In this document: positions 45,403 through 54,222 of the stretch, piece by piece
Position numbering within the stretch: the stretch's first letter is position 1
How the letters are laid out: every line of letters begins with the position of its first letter
From: an archaeon
GTDB lineage: Archaea > Thermoproteota > Nitrososphaeria > Nitrososphaerales > UBA183
Assembly (NCBI GenBank): GCA_021788415.1
Contig: JAJYKR010000002.1
Location: 62,001 to 126,000 of the forward strand
DNA length: 64,000 nt
Reading direction: 5' to 3'
Translations under genes and position numbers: made by a program
The notes under the pieces: generated by a model
Told to the model about the DNA's origin: nothing
The model's database searches: none
The model's input: only the letters and a program-made list of their open reading frames with translations

Positions 45403-47726
45403 ATGTAGCCCCAACTGATCAGCATGTCGCTGTCGTGGGTCCACCGCTGACCGATGTCGCTGCGGTAGAACATGTTCGGTATCATCACGTTCTTCACGTT
45501 CTGGTAGGCCCTTTCGATGGCATCGGACATCGTGGCGCCCGAACCGGTGACGACGAGGGCGTAGCCCGAGTTCCCCGCGATGTGCCAGTCGCCGTCCTCC
45601 TGCTTCACCTCGCCGATGTGTATCCCGTCCAGTGCCTGGCGCCGGAAGAGGATGGTGGCGCCCTCCGAGTACCGCTTGAACGCCTTTTCGTCCTCGAAGG
45701 GCCAGGGTGGGATGGCGACGACAACTCCGATCTGATACCCCTTCTTCGTCTTCAGCAGCGTGTCGCCCCCATGCGCAATGTCCGACAGGAACTGACCCCA
45801 TTCGCTCGTGATGCCCTCCATCTGAATGCTTATCGTCGGATATCCGGGACGCGCCGTGAACTCGAGGGGCCAGATGCCTTTGCTGTTCGCTATGCAGTTG
45901 ATGTCTATGTAGCCGACGTACTTGCTCGCTGCGAGCCTGTCCTTCATCTTGGACAGCGTCCGGTCGAAGACCGGGCTGCTCCTAGTCCAATACATGGACG
46001 TGTTTCCGCACCAGTAGGGTTTGCCGTTCCTGCGGACATACATCAGGTGGTTCTTCACCGTGGCGCAGTAGACCGTTCCGCCGTAACTGATCGCCTTCAC
46101 CTTTCTCCTGTCGATCAAGGAGTCCAGCCTCCTTACCTGCTCGTGCACTTCGAACAGGCTCCCTGAACCATCCGCCCGATGGTCGGCCGCCCGCGCTTCG
46201 CCTCGCCCTCTCCCATGCGTGATCGTACCTACCCTGCCGACCTTGAGCAGCAGTTCCTGAATGTCATCAGCCAGCGTCCGGGATGCGGTGTGGAAGACTC
46301 GGTGGCTGTCCTTCGTCGTCGCGGCGCCCCCCTTCGAGAACCAGTCGAGGAAGATGTTGATCTGCCTCGGGCCGAGTTCCTTGACGTACCGCGGAACGTG
46401 CTTCTCTCTCGCCTCTCCGAATTCCCTGAGGTAGGTGCAGAGCCGTTGGTCATCGGAAACGAACCGGTGGCCGTCTTCGTGAAACTCGAAGGGTAGGGCC
46501 TGCAGGAGCTCCTTTGCCTTATCCGTCGGACCTCCCACGTCCCGAGCCACGGCGGCCCGGCACCCCTGACCTTCCTGCGCCCATCCGCCGCCCGACAGCC
46601 AGATCCCCATGAAGGCGACCCAGGCGTCCATGGGGACCTCCGTCTCGCCGGACTTCGTGCGAGCGACCAGGCCCGTCCGGCCTACAACCTGCCCCATCTC
46701 CACAGACGGGAGGGTGAAGCGCTCGGCTTCCTTCCCCGCCCAGATCCCGGTCCTCTTGACGACTGATTGGGCCCCGAGGTCCCTGGCCTTGATGAAACTG
46801 AACTTGTTCCTCCGCTTGCGGGCGTCTCCCCGCGACTGGACGTACATGTTATGGTCTGGGGTGACGACTATGTCGAGCGCCTTGGTCTGAATGGAAAGCA
46901 GCTTCTTGTGGTGGGTGAAGGCGACGAGTGCCTCGGGGCGCTGGTACTCCACTTCGTCTGTAGTTGGGTTCAGCGTGCAGATTTCATCGTGGTACCCCAG
47001 GGCGCCGAAGCGCTTCCATCCGGCCCTGGTCAGGACTTCGGTCTGTTCGTCGTAGCACCCCATCTCGCCCGTACTTGGCCCTAGTTCCCCGGGGAAGAGC
47101 CGCTTGTGCTCGAAGTTGACGCAGAAGGGATACACGAAGTCTTTCCCGTTGAAGAATGCTCCCGCCGCCACTTCCACCCCTTCGGCAAACTTCTGCATCT
47201 GGAACTCTTTGATCTTCCTCGACCAGTTCACCTTGTAGTGCTCGAGTATCTGCAGGATGTCCTTCCCGTCCGCTTCCTGGCCGACGAACAGCAGCTCCTT
47301 TTCATTCTGCGCCTTCCCGCTCGGCTTCAGCACGTACCTGTCAGGGTTCTTCCTGACGAAGTCGATGGCTTCGTCGAAGGAGGTGAAGTTCCAGCTGGGC
47401 AGCACGTCGACCCCGACCGCCTTCAGCTCCGACTGCCCGAACTCCCTGTCGAGCTCGAGCTTGTCCGTGTAGGGGCTTCCACCAACAACGAACTTCCCCT
47501 CCCCCCGGAGCTGGTCCGCCTTGTTTCCGAATCCGATGTCGTCGAAGACTATCACGTCGGCCCAGTCCTTGAGCGACTCCCACTCCTCCACCTTTTCGAA
47601 GAACCCCAGGCCGACGTCCTTCTCCCCCTGACCGTGGCAGTACATCTTTACCTCGTGACCTTCCTTCTTGAGCTGCCAGGCCAAATCCGCAGACAAGCTT
47701 TCGTAGGTGACGAAGAGAAACTTCAT
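45399..47726 (-). CDS. PurD-like ATP-grasp ligase interrupted by an intein
   Basis: 775-aa precursor. The two exteins (residues 1-223 and 576-775) join into about 423 residues, the expected length for a phosphoribosylamine-glycine ligase-like ATP-grasp protein. Extein landmarks: VLKPSGKAQNEKELLFVG (ATP-grasp), GAFFNGKDFVYP, and GPSTGEMG-TSMYW, matching the PurD NTGGMG loop. The N-terminus lacks the classic VLVIGxGGREHA start, so an unusual PurD or a paralogue with another substrate is possible. An in-frame intein splits the GEMG motif. ATG at 47726 with a GATATTAAC box about 24 nt upstream. Confidence 0.85.
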   Translation of the reverse strand: MKFLFVTYESLSADLAWQLKKEGHEVKMYCHGQGEKDVGLGFFEKVEEWESLKDWADVIVFDDIGFGNKADQLRGEGKFVVGGSPYTDKLELDREFGQSELKAVGVDVLPSWNFTSFDEAIDFVRKNPDRYVLKPSGKAQNEKELLFVGQEADGKDILQILEHYKVNWSRKIKEFQMQKFAEGVEVAAGAFFNGKDFVYPFCVNFEHKRLFPGELGPSTGEMGCYDEQTEVLTRAGWKRFGALGYHDEICTLNPTTDEVEYQRPEALVAFTHHKKLLSIQTKALDIVVTPDHNMYVQSRGDARKRRNKFSFIKARDLGAQSVVKRTGIWAGKEAERFTLPSVEMGQVVGRTGLVARTKSGETEVPMDAWVAFMGIWLSGGGWAQEGQGCRAAVARDVGGPTDKAKELLQALPFEFHEDGHRFVSDDQRLCTYLREFGEAREKHVPRYVKELGPRQINIFLDWFSKGGAATTKDSHRVFHTASRTLADDIQELLLKVGRVGTITHGRGRGEARAADHRADGSGSLFEVHEQVRRLDSLIDRRKVKAISYGGTVYCATVKNHLMYVRRNGKPYWCGNTSMYWTRSSPVFDRTLSKMKDRLAASKYVGYIDINCIANSKGIWPLEFTARPGYPTISIQMEGITSEWGQFLSDIAHGGDTLLKTKKGYQIGVVVAIPPWPFEDEKAFKRYSEGATILFRRQALDGIHIGEVKQEDGDWHIAGNSGYALVVTGSGATMSDAIERAYQNVKNVMIPNMFYRSDIGQRWTHDSDMLISWGYI
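46002..47057 (-). mobile_element. intein with degenerate LAGLIDADG homing endonuclease
   Basis: Precursor residues 224-575 (352 aa). It begins with Cys224 and block A-like CYDEQTEVLTRAGW. Block B is VTPDHNMYV (Thr289, His292). It ends with block F VKNHLMYVRRNGKPYWCGN, terminal Asn575, followed by Thr576 as the +1 nucleophile. The usual penultimate His is Gly574. The two endonuclease motifs are recognisable but read FMGIWLSGGGW and FLDWFSKGGAA, with Gly at both catalytic Asp positions, so homing activity is probably lost while splicing residues remain. Confidence 0.88.
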
Positions 47727-47896
47727 CAGATGTCCTCAGAGATTCCCGCTCGTTAATATCTGTTAGTGAAATCCGCCATCGCCCCGGCGGCGCCCGTCAA
47801 CGGACCTTCGCAGCGACTGGACGGTCTCGGGTCGACTCTTGTCACGGTCCCAGGAGCTCCCGGAGCATTGGCGGCGCGCTGCATTGTCCGCCCCCA

Positions 47897-49066
47897 ATGG
47901 ATATACGCCGCCCCACGCCCTTCGCGGCGGCCATGGCCGAGCAGGAAGACCAACGCGGCGGCGACGGTGGCCCGATTAACCTGTGGGTGGCCGACCCCGG
48001 CTTCGAGACAGACCCGAGGATTGTCGAAGCCTTCGACTACGCCGTACGCAGGGGGTGCACCCACTATTTCCCCGCAGCCGGCTTCGACGAGTTCGCACTG
48101 CCCAAGGCGGTGGCGAAGTACTACCTTGACGGGTTCGGGGCGAACCTCGACCCCCTGGGTGAGGTATCCGCTACCCACGGGGCGCAGGAGGCCCTTTCGC
48201 TGTCGATCCAGGCGTGCACACGCCCCGGCGACGAGATCATCGTCCCGGAGCCCACCTACAGCGTCCTGATCGAGAAGCTCGAGATCTTCGGGGTGAAGCC
48301 GGTCTTCGTCTCGCTGATGGAGGAGGACAGCTGGCGGCTGGACCCTGAAGCCATAGCTTCGGCGGTCACCGACAAGACCAGGATGATATTCGTCTGCAAC
48401 CCCAACAACCCGACGGGGACCGTGTGCAGCCGCGAAGACATGGACGCGCTTGCAGCCATCCTGAGAGCGAACAGGGGCGTGTCGATGCTCCTTGACGAGT
48501 GCTACGCGAGGATACTGTATGACGGCGGGGCCCACCGCACCCTCCTCGGGGAGAGGGAGCTCATGGACCAGCTCTTCGTCGTAGGCAGCTTCTCCAAGGC
48601 CTACGCCATGACCGGGTGGCGGCTGGGCTACGTCGTCGCGGGGAAGAAGAACACCGAGAGGATCAAAAGGCTCTCCTTCGAGTACAACGGGGGCGTCAGC
48701 TACGCCGTGCAGTACGCGGGGGCGGTCGCCCTGGGCGAGTGTTCTGACTTCGTCGAGCGGATGGTCGGAGAGCTGACGAGGCGGAGGCGTGCGATGCTTG
48801 CCGGGCTCTCGGAGCTCAGGGACGTGCCCTGCGTGGTCCCCCAGGCGGGGTTCGAAGTGTTCCCCGACTTCTCGGCATACTCGCGCAACTCGAAAGCCCT
48901 GGTGGCAGCCCTGGAGAAGGAGGCCCGGGTGAAGACGATGCCCGGGGTGGAGTACGGGCCGAGCGGAGAGGGGCACATCCGCCTGGTGTTCTGCTCAGAG
49001 GACTCAGAGAGGATAAGCGAAGGGATCTCCAGGATTGGCAGGTGCCTTCCGCCGCGGCGGAGCTGA
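47897..49066 (+). CDS. class I/II aminotransferase
   Basis: 389 aa fold-type I PLP enzyme. CNPNNPTGTV, LDECYARILYDGG and the PLP Lys motif SFSKAYAMTGWRLGY (about residue 230-244) are all present, with the C-terminal HIRLVFC Arg that binds the substrate carboxylate. Its amino donor is unknown. ATG 47897 is used; there is no clear TATA box at the right spacing, and the 170 nt before it also holds the promoter of the divergent PurD-like gene. Confidence 0.88.
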   Translation: MDIRRPTPFAAAMAEQEDQRGGDGGPINLWVADPGFETDPRIVEAFDYAVRRGCTHYFPAAGFDEFALPKAVAKYYLDGFGANLDPLGEVSATHGAQEALSLSIQACTRPGDEIIVPEPTYSVLIEKLEIFGVKPVFVSLMEEDSWRLDPEAIASAVTDKTRMIFVCNPNNPTGTVCSREDMDALAAILRANRGVSMLLDECYARILYDGGAHRTLLGERELMDQLFVVGSFSKAYAMTGWRLGYVVAGKKNTERIKRLSFEYNGGVSYAVQYAGAVALGECSDFVERMVGELTRRRRAMLAGLSELRDVPCVVPQAGFEVFPDFSAYSRNSKALVAALEKEARVKTMPGVEYGPSGEGHIRLVFCSEDSERISEGISRIGRCLPPRRS

Positions 49067-49151
49067 GGTAGTCGGGCCTCTCCGACTCGTTATCATTTCT
49101 GAGAATCGTCGGGGTGGCTTATAACATCTCTAACTCACCGCGTTTAGGCGT

Positions 49152-49826
49152 TTGAGTTCGAGGACTTCCCTAACGAGCGGCTTCGTGATAGCCGTTCTAG
49201 CCGTGGCGCTTATTCTCGCCGGCTATGGTGGCGCCGTCGCCATAGGTGGGGTCGGGGGCAAGACGATTACCACGACGATCACCTCCACAAACTCGACGTC
49301 GCCCTATGTGGTCAACCTGGTGATAGCGACCAATAGCATCTTCAACTCGACCGTCGGAGACCAGCCGGGGTACTTCGTCCTCGGACCCAGCGGCCTGGGG
49401 TCCACGGAAAACCTCTCGCTTCCCGCCAACCGCCTGATCGAGCTTGTGATAACGAACTACGACGACGGAGCCGCCTCCCTCGTAGTCCCCAATGACAACG
49501 TGGTCTCAGGGACCACAGGAGGCACCGTCTTCGTCGCCTCGAACGACAACATAAACGCCAGCCAGGGCGCGGCCGGCATCGTCCTGCAGGGCGGCGAGGC
49601 TGTCAGTTCAGTCCCGATGGACAACCTCTCTCACACCTTCACCATCCCGGCGCTGAACCTTAACATCCCTGTCCCGCAGTCTTCTACTGTGGTGGCGTAC
49701 TTCACGATCACAAAGGCAGGGACCTTCATCTGGTTCTGTGAAACGACCTGTGGGTCCGGTGCCGACGGCACCGAAGGCGCCATGTCCACCGCTGGCTGGA
49801 TGACCGGCAACGTGGTGGCGAGCTGA
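49152..49826 (+). CDS. membrane-anchored cupredoxin-like protein
   Basis: 224 aa. Residues 9-33 are a signal anchor; a Thr/Ser-rich linker follows, then a cupredoxin-like beta domain. Candidate copper ligands are His in LSHTFTIPALNL and the C-terminal WFCETTCG...GAM segment. It looks like a cytochrome-oxidase subunit II CuA loop (C-x3-C ... M), but the usual His after the second Cys is missing. It immediately precedes the Rieske and cytochrome b genes, so it could be a periplasmic electron carrier. TTG 49152 is 28 nt after a CTTATAAC box. Confidence 0.72.
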   Translation: MSSRTSLTSGFVIAVLAVALILAGYGGAVAIGGVGGKTITTTITSTNSTSPYVVNLVIATNSIFNSTVGDQPGYFVLGPSGLGSTENLSLPANRLIELVITNYDDGAASLVVPNDNVVSGTTGGTVFVASNDNINASQGAAGIVLQGGEAVSSVPMDNLSHTFTIPALNLNIPVPQSSTVVAYFTITKAGTFIWFCETTCGSGADGTEGAMSTAGWMTGNVVAS

Positions 49827-49865
49827 TAAACTGGCGCGCCTATCCCTGATAGCGGGGGTCGGTGC

Positions 49866-50498
49866 TTGACGTCTGACCAGAGCGACCACGGGGGAAACGG
49901 CGAGAAGGACGGGTCCCGCCGAGAGTTCCTGAAGGCAGCGGCCGCCGTCTCCGGCGTCCTGGCGGTGGCAGGGATCGCTTCAGTGATGAAGTCCGTGGTG
50001 ATACCTTCGGTCCCCGCTCCGTCTCCCTCGAGCTTCCCTCGGGTGAAGGTCTCCAGCCTGAGCGAGCTTTCAGCCGGGAAGGCGGTGAACTTCAACTATC
50101 CGCTGGACAACGAGCCCAATCTCCTTGTGAAGCTGGGGCAGAAGGCGGAGGGCGGTGTCGGACCCGAAGGCGACATCGTGGCCTTCAGCCAGATTTGCCA
50201 GCACCTGGGATGCATCTGGGACTACGTCCCCCAGGGAGGGTCCCCCGAAGTCAACCACTCATACGTCGCCTCTCAGCCTGTGGGTTATTGCCCCTGCCAC
50301 GGCAGCGTCTACGCTCTGACCCAGGGGGCGAAGGTCATCGGCGGGCCGTCGCCGAGGCCCCAGCCTCAGGTCCAGCTCGAGGTCGACGGGTCGGGAGACA
50401 TCTACGCGGTCGGGATGGGCCCTCCAGCAGTATTCAGCCATCACACTGGTTCGAACGACGTGACCTACGACCTCCAGGGCGGGACCGAGGTCACATAA
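49866..50498 (+). CDS. Rieske [2Fe-2S] protein with Tat signal
   Basis: 210 aa. The twin-arginine signal SRREFLKAAAAVSG is at residues 17-30 and is followed by a hydrophobic anchor. The cluster motifs are CQHLGC and CPCHGS (CxHx2C and Cx2H). It would be the Rieske subunit of a bc-type quinol-oxidising complex, exported folded by Tat. TTG 49866; stop 16 nt before cytochrome b. Confidence 0.95.
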   Translation: MTSDQSDHGGNGEKDGSRREFLKAAAAVSGVLAVAGIASVMKSVVIPSVPAPSPSSFPRVKVSSLSELSAGKAVNFNYPLDNEPNLLVKLGQKAEGGVGPEGDIVAFSQICQHLGCIWDYVPQGGSPEVNHSYVASQPVGYCPCHGSVYALTQGAKVIGGPSPRPQPQVQLEVDGSGDIYAVGMGPPAVFSHHTGSNDVTYDLQGGTEVT

Positions 50499-50514
50499 GC
50501 ATAGAGGGATTCTG

Positions 50515-51999
50515 ATGCCAGAGAAACAGGGAGCACTGCAGCGCCTCGCAGAGTGGTTCGACTCCAGGCTGGGTCTGAGCTACCCCATGCTCCGCCCCGT
50601 TCCCCAGTACGCGCTGAACCCGTTCTACTGGCTGGGCGCACTGGCGGTGGTCGCCTTCGTGATCCAGGGCGTCACGGGGATGATAATGATGCTGTACTAC
50701 ATCCCCAGCCCCACCCAGGCCTACTCTTCGACCCTCTACATCTTCCAGAACGTCTACAACGGCCGGTTCCTCGAGACAATTCATCTCTACACCGCCTACG
50801 CCATGATAATGCTCGCGTTCATGCACATGATGAGGGGTTACTTCGTCTCTGTGCACAAGAGGCCCCGGGAAGTGATGTGGATCGTCGGGATGCTGATGGG
50901 GTTCGTCACGCTTGGATTCGGCTTCACAGGCTATCTCCTCCCTTGGACCGTCGTCTCGAAGTCGGCGACGGACGTCGGGGTGGGGATGGTCAGCGCCCTC
51001 CCGCAGCCGATCTCGTCGCTGCTTACGTTCCTGATACAGGGGAGCGGTGGAGACTCGGCCGAGGTCCTCCGGTTCTTCGACCTCCACGTGGTCGTACTTC
51101 CGGCGGTCCTGCTGATCCTCCTGGTGGTGAAGATGTACATGCTCGAGTCCCACGGCGTCGCCGACCCGACGGAAGGACCGCCATCAGCCAAGCCCAAGAC
51201 GTCTCCGATCTTCCCGGACGTGACCATGTACCTCCTCGAGCTCTCCCTGCTCTTCGGCGCCGGGATGCTGCTGATCTCAGCCGTCTTCCCCATCACGCTT
51301 CCCCCCGAGTACTCCGTCGCCGCTGCTTCGAACTACACCCCCCAGCCGGACTGGTACTTCCTCTGGGTCTATCAGGTACTCAAGCTGTCTGTCTTTGAGG
51401 CGAACGGTCCTCTCGGACAGTACGGGCTGCCCACGGCGCTTGCGATTGTAACCGTCGTGTTCGCCGCGCTGGTCCTGCTCCCATTCATCGACAGAGGGAG
51501 GGAGAGGCGTCTTTCCCGAAGGCCGGTGTACACGACGCTGGGGCTGGTGTTCGTCGGCGAGGTTTTGGCGCTCTCCTACTGGGGGCTGATCACACCAGGG
51601 GAGACGATACCCTTCGAGCAGACCGCGCTGGTGATAGGCGGGATCGCGCTGCTGATCGTCGCGGGCTCTCTGGTGACCTACAAGGCGCTGTATCGGGGCG
51701 CAAAGGGGAAGCTCGCCACGACGTCCCCCAACTCTATCCCCCATTCCGAGCTCCGCAGCGGCCTTGCCTTCACAGTGCTGGTTGCCCTGGGCGCCTTCTC
51801 AATCGGATTGCTCGTGAACGGGGCCGTCGGGGTCGCACTGGGCGACCTGTCACTCGGCTCGCTCGCCACCGTGGCCGTCTCGTCGGGGCTCCTGGCGCTC
51901 GACCTCGTGGCGAGCGTGTTCCTCATCTACAGGCTCGACCTGAGGACCGGCACCATCAAGCGGCGGGTGAAGGCCCTGGAGCTAGGTTGGAGGGAGTGA
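50515..51999 (+). CDS. cytochrome b of a Rieske/cytochrome b complex
   Basis: 494 aa with about eleven transmembrane helices. The N-terminal half has the four-helix haem bundle (H90-x13-H104 in helix B; H191 in helix D). The TPQPDWYF quinol-site motif lies at about 278. The C-terminal half has extra helices beyond the usual subunit IV. In helix D the residue at the position of the second haem-ligand His is Lys206. It transfers electrons across the membrane from quinol to Rieske. ATG not canonical? The frame opens at ATG 50515 right after the Rieske stop. Confidence 0.92.
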   Translation: MPEKQGALQRLAEWFDSRLGLSYPMLRPVPQYALNPFYWLGALAVVAFVIQGVTGMIMMLYYIPSPTQAYSSTLYIFQNVYNGRFLETIHLYTAYAMIMLAFMHMMRGYFVSVHKRPREVMWIVGMLMGFVTLGFGFTGYLLPWTVVSKSATDVGVGMVSALPQPISSLLTFLIQGSGGDSAEVLRFFDLHVVVLPAVLLILLVVKMYMLESHGVADPTEGPPSAKPKTSPIFPDVTMYLLELSLLFGAGMLLISAVFPITLPPEYSVAAASNYTPQPDWYFLWVYQVLKLSVFEANGPLGQYGLPTALAIVTVVFAALVLLPFIDRGRERRLSRRPVYTTLGLVFVGEVLALSYWGLITPGETIPFEQTALVIGGIALLIVAGSLVTYKALYRGAKGKLATTSPNSIPHSELRSGLAFTVLVALGAFSIGLLVNGAVGVALGDLSLGSLATVAVSSGLLALDLVASVFLIYRLDLRTGTIKRRVKALELGWRE

Positions 52000-52000
52000 G

Positions 52001-52270
52001 ATGCGCCCGGCCCTGATCTCGTTCCAGGTGATCTTCCTGGTGGCCCTGCAGGTCACGACCCTGGTGGTCATATGGCTCCTCAACCCGCTGACCCAGATAC
52101 AGACTGACACCTTCGCGCTCTACCTCAGCCTCGACCTCCTGGCCTTCGCGATGATCTCCTACATCTACAGGTCGAGGCGCGAGTCGAGGGAGCCGAGCGA
52201 CGCCTGGCTGGCGGTGGGCTACCTTGCCCTGATGGTCCTGCTGGTGTCCAACCTCATCATCACAGCGTGA
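52001..52270 (+). CDS. small membrane protein of the Rieske/cytochrome b operon
   Basis: 89 aa, three hydrophobic helices (ISFQVIFLVALQVTTLVVIWLL in part, TFALYLSLDLLAFAMISYIY in part, AVGYLALMVLLVSNLIITA). It begins at an ATG overlapping the cytochrome b stop region, so it is probably an accessory subunit of the complex. No homologue recognised. Confidence 0.75.
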   Translation: MRPALISFQVIFLVALQVTTLVVIWLLNPLTQIQTDTFALYLSLDLLAFAMISYIYRSRRESREPSDAWLAVGYLALMVLLVSNLIITA

Positions 52271-52399
52271 ATGTCCGGCTCCCAGCTCTGGAAGGGCGCA
52301 AACCGAGTGGCTGCAGGTCGGGCTAGACAGGCTGGCCCGGCAGCGGCTGACGCAGGCCCGGGCCGGGGCCCAGAGGAACAACGCCCCATATTCTCCTGA
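52271..52399 (+). CDS. possible small ORF after the cytochrome b operon
   Basis: An ATG placed directly after the preceding TGA opens a 42-aa frame ending in TGA at 52397-52399. The peptide is Gly/Ala/Arg rich with no membrane helix or known motif. Direct adjacency is suggestive of coupling, but high GC makes chance ORFs common. Confidence 0.22.
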   Translation: MSGSQLWKGANRVAAGRARQAGPAAADAGPGRGPEEQRPIFS

Positions 52400-52467
52400 T
52401 GGGCGAAACGGCCGTTCGCGGATTTAAGAAGCCGTAGAACGGTGCGCCACTGTCAAAGGAAACCGGA

Positions 52468-54222
52468 TTGTTCGAGAAGTACCTGAGGCTGCTGGCGGCC
52501 GTTAGGAGGCACTGGGCGATCGCGGCGGTGATGCTGGCCAGCGTGACCGCCCTGACAGCATTCAGGGTCCTCGTCCCGTTCCTCACCGGGGAGGCCGTGA
52601 ACGACATCGTGGCGAAATCGCCCGCGTCCGACGTGCTCTATCTCTCACTGGAGATAGTGGCGGTCAGCGCCGTGTCGGCGGCCTTCAGCTTCGGTCTGAG
52701 CTACGGCGGGCAAGCGCTTGGCCAGAAGATGATCTATGATATGCGCAACACCATCTTCACCTCCATCCAGTCCCAGTCCTTCTCCTTCCACGACAGAAAC
52801 GAGACAGGGCAGCTGATGTCGAGGGCGACTGGAGACGTCGAAGCCGTCCGGAGGTTCGTCAGCTTCGGATGGGGCCAGCTGCTCTCTAACACCTTCCTCG
52901 TGGGCGGGGTCATAGTGTCGCTCTTCTATCTCAACCTCTACCTCGCCGCCGTAGTCTCGGTCGTCTTTCCGTTGATCATTGCGGTGAGCTGGAAGTTCAG
53001 CCAGACGCAGGGGCCGTTCTGGCGGCTCACCAGGAAGAACTACGGCACCATGAACTCGGTCCTTCAGCAGAACGTTGCGGGCGCCCGCATCGTCAGATCG
53101 TTCACCGCAGAGGACGGGGAGGCCTCGCGTTTCGCCGCTGCCAACCAGGCATACAGAGACGGCATCGTCGGTTCCTCCGCCGTCAGGGCGGTCTACGTCC
53201 CGCTCCTCAGCCTAATCATCAGCCTGGATCTCGCCGCGCTCTACTTCCTGGGCGGCGGCCCTGTGATAGCCGGGACCATCACCCTGGGGGAGCTCGTCGC
53301 CGCGGCGAACCTTCTGGCGCTGCTCGCAGGACCGAGCAGGTTCCTTGGGCAACTGATCCTGATCGCGCAGAACGGCATGGCCGGGTTCGACAGGATACTG
53401 GAGGTTGTGGACGCCGAGGCTGAAGTGAAGGACAGGCCGGGGGCCAAGCCTCTCGGCGAAGTGAAGGGCTCGATCCGCTTCGACGGGGTCAGGTTCGGGT
53501 ACGGTAGGGGAAGGGATGTCCTCAAGGGGGTCGACCTGGACATACCCCCCGGCGAGGTTGTGGCCTTCGTTGGGCTTTCGGGGTCGGGGAAGACCACCAC
53601 GGCCAACCTCATCCCGCGTTTCTACGACGTGTCCGCCGGTTCGGTGAAGATCGACGGCATCGACGTCAGGGACCTGACGCTGAAGTCTCTCAGGGCGTCC
53701 GTGGGGCTCGTCAGCCAGGACATCTTCCTCTTCTCGGCCACCATTAGGGAGAACGTCTGCTACGGGAAGACAGAAGCCAGCCAGGAGGAAGTGAAGAGGG
53801 TCTGCAGGCTCGCCCACGCAGACGAGTTCATCGACCGGTTCCCCGAGGGGTACGAGACCCGGGTCGGTGAGAGGGGGGTCACCCTCTCAGGGGGCCAGAA
53901 GCAGAGGATCGCGATCGCCAGGACGCTCCTGACTGACCCCCGGGTTCTGATCCTTGACGACTCCCTTTCGAGCGTCGATGCCGGAACCGAGTTCGCCATC
54001 GCAGACGCGCTGAAGGAGGTCATCAAGAACAGGACGACGATAATCATAACGCAGCGGCTGTCCACGCTGAGGCTGGCCCAGAGGATAGTGGTCTTCGAGG
54101 GAGGGAGGGTCGTCGAGCAGGGGGTCCACGAGGCGCTCCTTGAGAATGATGGGGCCTACGCGAGGCTGTACCGGTCGCAGTACGCTCCTCAGGCGGTCCT
54201 CGGGACGGAGGGGGGTCCCTAG
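52468..54222 (+). CDS. ABC exporter half-transporter, degenerate-site subunit
   Basis: 584 aa: six transmembrane helices followed by an ATPase. Walker A GLSGSGKTT, signature LSGGQKQR and Walker B LILDDSLSSVD. The Glu after Walker B is Asp, so this subunit has the non-catalytic or slow site typical of heterodimeric exporters (TM287/288, TmrAB). TTG 52468; it has a GGATTTAAG box about 45 nt upstream and an AAAGGA before the start. The downstream partner overlaps by one nt. Confidence 0.92.
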   Translation: MFEKYLRLLAAVRRHWAIAAVMLASVTALTAFRVLVPFLTGEAVNDIVAKSPASDVLYLSLEIVAVSAVSAAFSFGLSYGGQALGQKMIYDMRNTIFTSIQSQSFSFHDRNETGQLMSRATGDVEAVRRFVSFGWGQLLSNTFLVGGVIVSLFYLNLYLAAVVSVVFPLIIAVSWKFSQTQGPFWRLTRKNYGTMNSVLQQNVAGARIVRSFTAEDGEASRFAAANQAYRDGIVGSSAVRAVYVPLLSLIISLDLAALYFLGGGPVIAGTITLGELVAAANLLALLAGPSRFLGQLILIAQNGMAGFDRILEVVDAEAEVKDRPGAKPLGEVKGSIRFDGVRFGYGRGRDVLKGVDLDIPPGEVVAFVGLSGSGKTTTANLIPRFYDVSAGSVKIDGIDVRDLTLKSLRASVGLVSQDIFLFSATIRENVCYGKTEASQEEVKRVCRLAHADEFIDRFPEGYETRVGERGVTLSGGQKQRIAIARTLLTDPRVLILDDSLSSVDAGTEFAIADALKEVIKNRTTIIITQRLSTLRLAQRIVVFEGGRVVEQGVHEALLENDGAYARLYRSQYAPQAVLGTEGGP

